A stretch of DNA of 36,960 bases. Origin: an uncultured Mycoplasmatota bacterium (GTDB lineage: Bacteria; Bacillota_I; Bacilli_A; RF39; UBA660). Within the stretch, counting starts at the first letter, position 1. Every line of letters begins with the position of its first letter. Below are positions 30,979-36,960 of this stretch, piece by piece. The DNA is taken from NCBI GenBank assembly GCA_945872435.1, contig CAMBYP010000007.1, forward strand, positions 1-36,960, in the 5' to 3' direction. Below the pieces are notes generated by a model. The model saw only the letters and a program-made list of their open reading frames with translations, was not told the DNA's origin and searched no databases. The position numbers and the translations under genes are program-made.

Positions 30979-31695
30979 ATGGGAAGAGCTTATGAAGTAA
31001 GAAAAGCAAGTATTCAAAAAACAGGAGCTGCCAAAGCAAAATTATATTCAATGTATGCACGTGAAATTTATCAAGCTGCAAAAGCAGGTGGAGTAGAATT
31101 AGAAAGTAATAGTTCATTAAAACGTTTAGTAGAACGTGCTCATAAAGAACAAGTACCAAGTGATATTATTAAAAGAGCTATTGATAAAGTAAATAGTGGT
31201 GCTGATGAGTCATATCAAACAGTAAGATATGAATTATTTGGACCAAGTGGTTCTACAATGATTGTTGAATGTTTAACTGATAATGTAAATCGTTCTGTAA
31301 GTGCAGTACGTGCAGTTGTAAATAAGTGTCATATTAAAATGGGAGCAATTGGTAGCGTTATTTATATGTATGAAAATTTATCAATTATTGGATTTAAAGG
31401 TTTAGATGAAGAACAAGTTATGAATGCTTTTATTGAAAATGATGTTGATATTGAAGATATGGAAGAAAACAATGGACTAATGATGGTGTATGGTGGTCCA
31501 CAAGATTTATTTGCAATGAAAGAAGCAATTCATACAATAGATCCTAAAATTGAATTTGAAGTAGAAGAAATTACTTGGCTACCAAAAGAAAAAGTAACGC
31601 TTTCAGGAGAAGATAAAGAAATTTTTGAAAAGGCAATTCATTTATTAGATGAATGTGAGGATGTAAATCATATTTATCATAATGTTGCATTATAA
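30979..31695 (+). CDS. yebC: YebC/PmpR family protein
   Basis: 238 residues. Family features: an N-terminal basic domain (ASIQKTGAAKAKLYSMYARE), PSDIIKRAIDKVNSGADESY, then YELFGPSGSTMIVECLTDN and NRSVSAVRAVVNK, and the acidic third domain. The start resembles the shorter YeeN-type members (MGRAYEVRKASIQK). Members act as transcription regulators, and more recent work links them to relief of ribosome stalling at proline stretches. AAAGGTG precedes the start. It follows rnc by 61 nt and may be cotranscribed. Confidence 0.93.
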   Translation: MGRAYEVRKASIQKTGAAKAKLYSMYAREIYQAAKAGGVELESNSSLKRLVERAHKEQVPSDIIKRAIDKVNSGADESYQTVRYELFGPSGSTMIVECLTDNVNRSVSAVRAVVNKCHIKMGAIGSVIYMYENLSIIGFKGLDEEQVMNAFIENDVDIEDMEENNGLMMVYGGPQDLFAMKEAIHTIDPKIEFEVEEITWLPKEKVTLSGEDKEIFEKAIHLLDECEDVNHIYHNVAL

Positions 31696-31720
31696 AAGGA
31701 GAATTTAATTCTCCTTTTTT
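31694..31720. terminator. Bidirectional terminator between yebC and the minus-strand Xre gene
   Basis: AAAAGGAGAA (31694-31703), loop TTTAA region, TTCTCCTTTT (31709-31718), T-run. It contains the yebC stop, and the last codons of the minus-strand gene form part of it. Confidence 0.8.
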
Positions 31721-31950
31721 TCATAGAATAATTCATTTACAGGAATATCTAAAGCTTTTGATAATTTTAAGATAGATGTTAAAGTAACATTTTTATATTC
31801 TTTGCATGATTCAATTTGTTTAATATAAGAGATGGATAGTTCAGCTTTTTCTGCTAACATTTCCTGAGTTAGTCCTTTTTTTCTACGATAATAACGAATA
31901 TTATTACTAAAAATAGTATATTGATTGATCATGTTTACATTTGATAGCAT
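31705..31950 (-). CDS. Xre-family transcriptional regulator
   Basis: 81 residues from ATG 31950 on the minus strand, set by GGAGGG (31961-31956) 5 nt upstream. The GTG at 31956 is within that site. Helix-turn-helix: IRYYRRKKGLTQEMLAEKAE then LSISYIKQIESCKEYKNVTL and LSKALDIPVNEL. It consists of the DNA-binding domain with a short N-terminal extension and no sensor domain. A perfect palindrome lies 14 nt upstream of the start, suggesting autorepression. It is divergent from a second Xre gene. Confidence 0.88.
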   Translation of the reverse strand: MLSNVNMINQYTIFSNNIRYYRRKKGLTQEMLAEKAELSISYIKQIESCKEYKNVTLTSILKLSKALDIPVNELFYEKKEN

Positions 31951-31963
31951 ACACACCCTCCAA

Positions 31964-31978
31964 TGGTAAAAATTACCA
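31964..31978. promoter_or_regulatory. Palindromic operator candidate
   Basis: TGGTAA, AAA, TTACCA: a perfect 6-3-6 inverted repeat directly upstream of the Shine-Dalgarno site of the minus-strand Xre gene. Typical size for an Xre dimer. Which regulator binds is unknown. Confidence 0.5.
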
Positions 31979-32086
31979 ATATTACTACAATGTATTTTCT
32001 CATAATTAAATTATAATTGCAGTACACTAATAGTAGACTTTTCAAAGTGGCCATGGTATTATATTCATATAAGGGAGAGAAGTAGT

Positions 32087-32293
32087 ATGTATCTAAAATT
32101 AAAAGAATTAAGAAAACAAAAAAAATACACAACAAATGATATGGCAGAAAAATTAGGAATTAGTAAACCTTTTTACTGTCAAATTGAAAATCAAAAAAGA
32201 AGATTAAGTTATGAAATGGCTGTTAAAATAGCGGCAATTTTCAAAAAAAAGCCAGATGCTATTTTTTATGAAAACTATAAAGATGAAAAATAA
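32087..32293 (+). CDS. Small Xre-family regulator
   Basis: 68 residues made almost entirely of an HTH_3 domain: LKELRKQKKYTTNDMAEKLG, the turn ISKPFYCQIENQKRRLSYEM and AVKIAAIFKKKPDAIFYE. The Cro/C1-like fold binds operator DNA as a dimer. AAGGGAGAG precedes the start. It is transcribed divergently from the other Xre gene with 136 bp between starts. A terminator follows immediately. No phage genes are nearby. Confidence 0.87.
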   Translation: MYLKLKELRKQKKYTTNDMAEKLGISKPFYCQIENQKRRLSYEMAVKIAAIFKKKPDAIFYENYKDEK

Positions 32294-32295
32294 TG

Positions 32296-32327
32296 AAAGA
32301 GAATTTGAAATATCAAATTCTTTTTTT
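32296..32327 (+). terminator. Terminator after the small Xre gene
   Basis: AAAGAGAATTTGA (32296-32308), loop AATA, TCAAATTCTTTTT (32313 onward) with one wobble, T-run. Confidence 0.8.
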
Positions 32328-32385
32328 GTTATTTTCGCCTAAAAAGGAAATTTATATGGTATACTTAAGAATGGAGGTGTTTCAT

Positions 32386-35300
32386 ATGAGAGTGGTACGA
32401 GTAGAGGAAATTACAAATTTAGTTGGGATGGATAGTTATATCGCATCACTTTCTTTAGATGAAACAAAATTAATACAAAAATCAGTAGAACCACTAGAAA
32501 ATACAGATTTAAAAGTGATTTATCAATATGAAGACAAAATAGTTGAGATGGTTATTTCTAGAGATATGTTTATAAGAAAAAAAGAGTGTAGTTGTTCTAA
32601 AAAAAATTGTGGGCATATTGCTCTTGCTATGAAATATTTATTCGCTCATTTTGATACTTTAAAATTTCCAAAAGAAAAAGATTGTTTTCAAGAAATATTA
32701 TTCGGAACTTTTAAAACCAAACCCAAAAAAGAAAATATCCATCTTGCAGTTGAATTAAAACAACTAGACAATCATCCTATTACTTATGAAGTAAATATAA
32801 AAATAGGAATAGATAAGATGTATTCATTAAAAAAAGTATTAATTCCATTTTTATTAAATTATCAAAAAGAAAACTATGAAATTTCATTAGGAAAGTATTT
32901 CTCATTTGAAACAGATAAATATCAATTTTCTAAACAAGATGAGAAAATATTAAAATTTATTAAATTATATATTGAAATGAAAGAAAGAGGGGGAGTTTAT
33001 TCTTTTTACCAAACCTCACCAAATATTGTTTTAAAAGACGAGATGGTTTTAGAATTTTTGAAATTATTAAATAAAAAAATGTTTTCAATTGAGACAAAAT
33101 TACAGTTCTTAGATCATACTAAAATTTATGAAACACCTAATATTACAATAGATGTGATTCATAAAGAAAAGGAATTTCAATTACTATTTCCTGATCTTGA
33201 TATAGAATTTATTACAACAGATGGTACTTATATCATATATCAATCGCAATTATTTCATATTTCAAGAAAAGCTGGCCAATTTTTAAAAATGATGATTGAA
33301 CATCAAAGAACAGAGTTTACTTTGACAAAAGAATATTATAAGAACTTTGCAAACGAGTTATATCTTGTATTAGTTGAACTAAATCCTGATATGAAAGAAA
33401 AACTTGCTTCTAATTTTTTGTATCAATTGCCAAAATGTAAATTTTATTTTGAAAAAAAAGGTACTGATATTGTCTCTTTTATCAAATTACAGTATGGAAA
33501 AGATGAAATTAATATTTTGAGCCCAAGAAATTATATTGGTGATACTTATGTTATTCGTAATATAGAAGCTGAAGAAGAATATATGAATGAGCTAAAATCT
33601 TATGGTTTTGTACCTTCTTATCAAAAAGGTATTTTTAAAATGCAAAGTTCGGAGCAAGCTTGTAATTTTTTGCAATATGGTTTAAAAGAGATTGTAGAAA
33701 AGTATGATACATATGTATCAAATCACTTAAAAAAAATAAAAATATTGAAAAAATCAGCTGTTAAAAATACTTTTTCTATTGGAACTGATGGTATTATGAA
33801 CTATCAATTTACAATTGATGGAATTGACAAAGATGAAGTTAATCAGTTACTAAAGAGTGTAAAACAAAAAAAGAAATATTATAAAATGAAAACGGGAGAC
33901 TATTTATCACTTGAAAATAATGATGGTTTAAATTCATTATTGAGTTTGCAAAAAAAATTATCATTGAATGCTGAGTTATTAGAACAGGAAAATATTACGA
34001 TTCCTAAGTATCAAAGTTTAAAATTGGCTGATTTTACCAATAGTGAATATTATAAAATTGATCAAAGTATTCATGATTTAATCAAAAAGTTTGAAGCTTA
34101 TAAAAATTGTGAAGTGAAATTTTCTTTAGAAGAAAATGAAATACTGCGTAGTTATCAAAAAACTGGAGTAAAATGGTTAACTATGATTTCTGAGTGTGAA
34201 TTTGGTGGTATTTTAGCAGACGAAATGGGTCTTGGTAAGAGTATTCAATCAATTACGTATATGAAACATCGTTTAAAGCAAAAACCAGATGCAAAAATGT
34301 TAGTGGTTGTACCAACTTCATTGTTATATAATTGGGAAGATGAATTTAAAAAATTCGGAAAAGATATTGTAATTACTGTAGTAAATGATACAAAATTAAA
34401 ACGCGTTGAAAAATTAAAACAGTTAGACCAAGTTCAAGTAATTATTACTTCTTATGGATTATTACGACAAGATTTAGAGTTATATGAAAAAATTTCATTT
34501 GATACTATGATTTTAGATGAAGCCCAAAATATTAAAAATCCAAAATCAGATACTGCAGTTGCTACAAAAAGAGTTCCAGCTCGTGTTAAATTAGCTTTAA
34601 CAGGAACTCCTCTTGAAAATTCAATTTATGAATTATGGAGTATTGTTGATTTTATCATGCCTGGTTATTTAGGAACATTAGAAACTTTTAAAGAAGAATA
34701 CGGATCACAAGAATTAGAACATGAAAAATATCAACAATTAAAAGAACAAATTAGTCCTTTTATCCTAAGAAGAAAAAAACAAGATGTATTAAAGGATTTA
34801 CCAGAAAAACTAGAAAATAAAGTATATGTAGAATTAAATGAAGAACAAAAAAAATTATATTTAATGGAATTAGAAAAAGTTCAAAAAGAGATTAAAGAAT
34901 TAGAAAAAGAAGATGCTATTTCAAAGAATCATTTCTTTATTTTATCTTTATTAACAAGATTAAGACAGCTTTGTATTGACCCTAGTTTAGTATTTGATAA
35001 TTATCATGGTGGAAGTAGTAAGTATGATACATTATTACAAATTTTAGATGAAATGGTTCAAAACAATCATAAAGTATTGTTGTTTTCTCAATTTACTTCA
35101 GCTTTAAAAAACTTAATGCCATTATTAGAAGAAAATCGTATTACATACTTTTATTTAGATGGTGGAACCAAGGCTGGAGAGCGAATAGAACTTGTAAAAA
35201 AATTTAATCAAGATGATACGAATGTATTTTTGATTTCTTTAAAAGCTGGAGGAACAGGCCTTAATTTAACAAGTGCAGATGAAGTGATTCATTTAGATCC

Positions 35301-35532
35301 ATGGTGGAATCCACAAGTAGAAAATCAAGCAACAGATCGTACACATCGTATTGGCCAAACTAAAAAAGTGGAAGTTGTAAAATTAATTAGTAGCGGAACA
35401 ATTGAAGAAAAAATTATAGAATTACAAGAAAAGAAAAAAGAGCTTAGTGATATGATTATTGAAGGTGAAGAACGTCATGAAATGGTATTATCAAAACTAA
35501 CAAGCGAAGAATTATTAAACTTGTTTCGATGA
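32386..35532 (+). CDS. SWIM-domain SNF2-family helicase
   Basis: 1048 residues from ATG 32386 (TGGAGGTG 6 nt upstream, TATACT at 32360-32365 with TGn); the longer frame from 32293 lies in the preceding terminator. A SWIM zinc finger (CSCSKKNCGH, about residues 67-76) is followed by a long middle region of the bacterial SNF2-associated type. The ATPase has DEMGLGKS (about 612-619), DEAQN (near 711), LTGTPLENSIYELWS, then a C-terminal RecA lobe with LFSQFTSAL, AGGTGLNLTSADEVIHLDP and QATDRTHRIGQ. This is a DNA translocase that remodels nucleoprotein, similar to Bacillus YwqA/YqhH. No linked restriction or defence genes are seen. Confidence 0.93.
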   Translation: MRVVRVEEITNLVGMDSYIASLSLDETKLIQKSVEPLENTDLKVIYQYEDKIVEMVISRDMFIRKKECSCSKKNCGHIALAMKYLFAHFDTLKFPKEKDCFQEILFGTFKTKPKKENIHLAVELKQLDNHPITYEVNIKIGIDKMYSLKKVLIPFLLNYQKENYEISLGKYFSFETDKYQFSKQDEKILKFIKLYIEMKERGGVYSFYQTSPNIVLKDEMVLEFLKLLNKKMFSIETKLQFLDHTKIYETPNITIDVIHKEKEFQLLFPDLDIEFITTDGTYIIYQSQLFHISRKAGQFLKMMIEHQRTEFTLTKEYYKNFANELYLVLVELNPDMKEKLASNFLYQLPKCKFYFEKKGTDIVSFIKLQYGKDEINILSPRNYIGDTYVIRNIEAEEEYMNELKSYGFVPSYQKGIFKMQSSEQACNFLQYGLKEIVEKYDTYVSNHLKKIKILKKSAVKNTFSIGTDGIMNYQFTIDGIDKDEVNQLLKSVKQKKKYYKMKTGDYLSLENNDGLNSLLSLQKKLSLNAELLEQENITIPKYQSLKLADFTNSEYYKIDQSIHDLIKKFEAYKNCEVKFSLEENEILRSYQKTGVKWLTMISECEFGGILADEMGLGKSIQSITYMKHRLKQKPDAKMLVVVPTSLLYNWEDEFKKFGKDIVITVVNDTKLKRVEKLKQLDQVQVIITSYGLLRQDLELYEKISFDTMILDEAQNIKNPKSDTAVATKRVPARVKLALTGTPLENSIYELWSIVDFIMPGYLGTLETFKEEYGSQELEHEKYQQLKEQISPFILRRKKQDVLKDLPEKLENKVYVELNEEQKKLYLMELEKVQKEIKELEKEDAISKNHFFILSLLTRLRQLCIDPSLVFDNYHGGSSKYDTLLQILDEMVQNNHKVLLFSQFTSALKNLMPLLEENRITYFYLDGGTKAGERIELVKKFNQDDTNVFLISLKAGGTGLNLTSADEVIHLDPWWNPQVENQATDRTHRIGQTKKVEVVKLISSGTIEEKIIELQEKKKELSDMIIEGEERHEMVLSKLTSEELLNLFR

Positions 35533-35570
35533 TTCTTAACATCAACTTGACAATGTTCTAGTAAAAAGAA

Positions 35571-35600
35571 AAAGTTGGAAATTATTGTTTCCAACTTTTA
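35571..35600 (+). terminator. Terminator after the SNF2 gene
   Basis: AAAGTTGGAAA (35571-35581), loop TTATTG, TTTCCAACTTT (35588-35598), then TA. The next gene's extended -10 (TGTTACAAT, box 35604-35609) follows at once. Confidence 0.75.
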
Positions 35601-35628
35601 TGTTACAATAACGATAGGAGATGCAAGT

Positions 35629-36672
35629 ATGAAAAGAGTAAAACGTAGTAAAAAGAAAAATAGAATTCCAATTTTGCTAATTTTATTATTTATTTTAGCG
35701 TTTGCTTTGGGAATTTATTTTTTCGTATTTCATGAAAATGCTCCATTAAAAGATGCGGCAGAAAAACTAGTAAAACCAAAAAAGACTTTAAAAATATTAG
35801 ATTTAAATAGTGATGAAAGACCGTATGCAGTGATGATTGATAATAATGTTGGTTATAATGCTCATGCTGGATTACAAGATGCTTATTTAACTTATGAAAT
35901 TATTGTAGAGGGTGGATTAACACGTTTGATGGCTATTTTTAAAGATCAAGATACAGAATTGATTGGCCCTGTTCGTAGTTCAAGACATTATTTCTTGGAT
36001 TATGCATTAGAAAACGATGCGGTATATGGTCATTATGGATGGAGTGAATTTGCTAAAAATGACATTTCATTACTAGGAGTAGATAATCTAAATGGTATTA
36101 CCAATGCACAAGGAGCATATTGGAGAGATAAAAGTGTAAAAGCACCTCATAATGTATTTACAAGTATTAAAAATTTAAAAGCAGAAGCAACTGATAAAAA
36201 TTATAGTGTTACGAGTCATGATTTTGAAAATTTAAACTATAGTGTGGATCCAATCCAATTAAATGAAATGGAAGGTGCTACAGTTGCAAATCAAATACGT
36301 ATTCGTTATTCCTCATATCATACAACTGGATACACTTATGATTCAAATCGAGGAGTATATTTACGCAGTATGGATTCACAGCCACATGTTGATAAAATTA
36401 CAAATGAGCAATATTATACAAAAAATATTATCATTCAAAAAATGGGTAACCATACAATTGATAACTATGGAAGACAAGATATTGACGATGTTGGTAGTGG
36501 AGATGGTTATTATATTACAAATGGTTATGCAGTACCTATCAAATGGGAAAAAGCAAGTCGTAGTGCTAAAACCAAATATACATATTTAGACGGAAATGAA
36601 GTAAAAGTAAATGATGGAAATACATATATTGAAATTCAACCAACTGACGAACCTCTTGATATTACAGAGTGA
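35629..36672 (+). CDS. DUF3048 (YerB-family) membrane-anchored protein
   Basis: 347 residues from ATG 35629 (AGGAG at 35616-35620; the longer frame from 35575 overlaps the terminator). Basic cytoplasmic tip (KRVKRSKKKNR), one membrane segment (about 13-34), and a large extracytoplasmic domain with the DUF3048 pattern: RPYAVMIDNNVGYNAHAGL, VEGGLTRLMAIF, IGPVRSSRHYFLDYA, and AVYGHYGWS. The family is secreted or lipid-anchored in Firmicutes and lacks a firm function. This one uses a membrane anchor instead of a lipobox. It overlaps the next ORF by 4 nt (GTGA). Confidence 0.85.
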   Translation: MKRVKRSKKKNRIPILLILLFILAFALGIYFFVFHENAPLKDAAEKLVKPKKTLKILDLNSDERPYAVMIDNNVGYNAHAGLQDAYLTYEIIVEGGLTRLMAIFKDQDTELIGPVRSSRHYFLDYALENDAVYGHYGWSEFAKNDISLLGVDNLNGITNAQGAYWRDKSVKAPHNVFTSIKNLKAEATDKNYSVTSHDFENLNYSVDPIQLNEMEGATVANQIRIRYSSYHTTGYTYDSNRGVYLRSMDSQPHVDKITNEQYYTKNIIIQKMGNHTIDNYGRQDIDDVGSGDGYYITNGYAVPIKWEKASRSAKTKYTYLDGNEVKVNDGNTYIEIQPTDEPLDITE

Positions 36673-36854
36673 AACCACTTCCTAATCAAAAAAATTATGA
36701 TTCATTTTCTAAAAATGAACAATTAATGATATATACTTATTTGTATCGTAAAGCAAAAAAAGAAGGAAGAGAAGAGGATAGTCAGATTTATCGCGAACAT
36801 GCGATTCATATCTTATTAGAAGAACAAAAAAAGAAAGAAAATTATGCATCTTAA
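36669..36854 (+). CDS. Small helical protein coupled to the DUF3048 gene
   Basis: 61 residues starting at GTG 36669, which overlaps the preceding TGA (GTGA). The product is hydrophilic and mostly helical (KNEQLMIYTYLYRKAKKEG, AIHILLEEQKKKENYAS), with no membrane segment. No Shine-Dalgarno site is visible, so it would depend on reinitiation after the upstream gene. The stretch is followed by a terminator, which supports a real end of unit. Family unknown. Confidence 0.6.
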   Translation: MKPLPNQKNYDSFSKNEQLMIYTYLYRKAKKEGREEDSQIYREHAIHILLEEQKKKENYAS

Positions 36855-36879
36855 TGGATTTGCAAATTTTCTTTTTTTG
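36834..36879 (+). terminator. Terminator at the right edge
   Basis: GAAAATT (36837-36843) with AATTTTC (36865-36871), A/T flanks extending the stem, then a T-run to 36878. The remaining 80 bases show no gene; the last ATG opens only seven codons. Confidence 0.6.
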
Positions 36880-36960
36880 TTGTAGAATGATACTTGGCTT
36901 GAAGATAAAAATTTTGTCGAGAGATAGTAAATTTTTATGATTCAAAATATAAAATTATGA

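Noticed and set aside
31935-32135. 66-codon minus-strand ORF across the Xre intergenic region
   Set aside because: It crosses the operator, both promoter regions and the start of the plus-strand Xre gene; hydrophobic low-complexity content typical of chance frames in AT-rich DNA.
31705-32293. Prophage or toxin-antitoxin remnant around the two Xre genes
   Set aside because: No integrase, structural, lysis or toxin-like gene is adjacent; the neighbours are core genes (yebC, SNF2).
32386-35532. SNF2 helicase as part of a defence system
   Set aside because: No nuclease, methyltransferase or other defence partner lies on either side; SWIM-SNF2 proteins are common chromosomal genes in Bacilli.
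36709-36945. 78-codon minus-strand ORF at the right edge
   Set aside because: Antisense to the coupled microprotein gene and its terminator; no ribosome site seen.
1-36960. Mycoplasma-type genetic code (TGA as Trp)
   Set aside because: Several genes of normal length end at TGA (radC, rnfC, yidD, SNF2, DUF3048), and Trp is encoded by TGG in conserved positions.

Overview
The window is an AT-rich chromosomal segment from a low-G+C Bacillota bacterium. Strong AGGAGG/AGGTGA Shine-Dalgarno sites, extended -10 promoters (TGnTATAAT), intrinsic terminators after almost every unit, an L21 leader and the Bacillus-type order mreC-mreD-spoIVFA-spoIVFB-rplU-prp-rpmA-obgE all point to class Bacilli in the broad sense. 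My guess is an uncultured gut lineage near RF39 or Erysipelotrichales. TGA is used as a normal stop (radC, rnfC, yidD, the SNF2 gene), so this is not a code-4 mollicute. No rRNA, tRNA, CRISPR array, transposase or integrase was seen.

Layout. 1-3876: a partial ORF, then translation genes (rpsU, yqeY, rpsB with a structured leader, tsf) and two small unknown genes. 3893-8790: yigZ on the minus strand, a Nudix-fold protein lacking its catalytic glutamates, an unknown 300-aa protein, uvrC and a small M3-like metallopeptidase. 8834-13298: mutL, an alpha/beta-hydrolase with Asp at the nucleophile position, and proS. 13379-15136: a secreted or anchored protein, a SPOR-like protein and radC. 15183-18992: the mreCD-spoIVFAB-rplU-prp-rpmA block. 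19046-20240: an accessory islet between rpmA and obgE. It holds an independently promoted structured RNA with a 9-codon ORF, a CPBP-like membrane protein with degenerate motifs, and a coupled 47-aa membrane microprotein. 20282-22608: obgE, a sirtuin and a DUF192 protein. 22707-25081: an orphan Flp-type pilin and a two-component system preceded by phased CCATAAT repeats. 25159-28780: an M14-like peptidase and an rnfC-rnfD pair without the other rnf genes. 28809-30139 (minus strand): rpmB, and a yidD operon with a ZnuA-like lipoprotein that has lost its metal ligands. 30255-36854: rnc, yebC, a divergent pair of Xre regulators, a SWIM-SNF2 helicase, a DUF3048 protein and a coupled microprotein.

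Most units are short and self-contained: a promoter whose -10 box lies close to the start codon, one to three genes, and a hairpin terminator that often includes the stop codon. The informational genes (ribosomal proteins, EF-Ts, ProRS, RNase III, Obg, UvrC, MutL) are conventional. The less ordinary material is a group of apparent pseudoenzymes (Nudix, alpha/beta-hydrolase, CPBP, ZnuA-like), the uS2 protein with a Rho-N/SAP-like tail, and the rpmA-obgE islet. Many start sites given here are shifted downstream of the longest reading frame so that they match a Shine-Dalgarno site.
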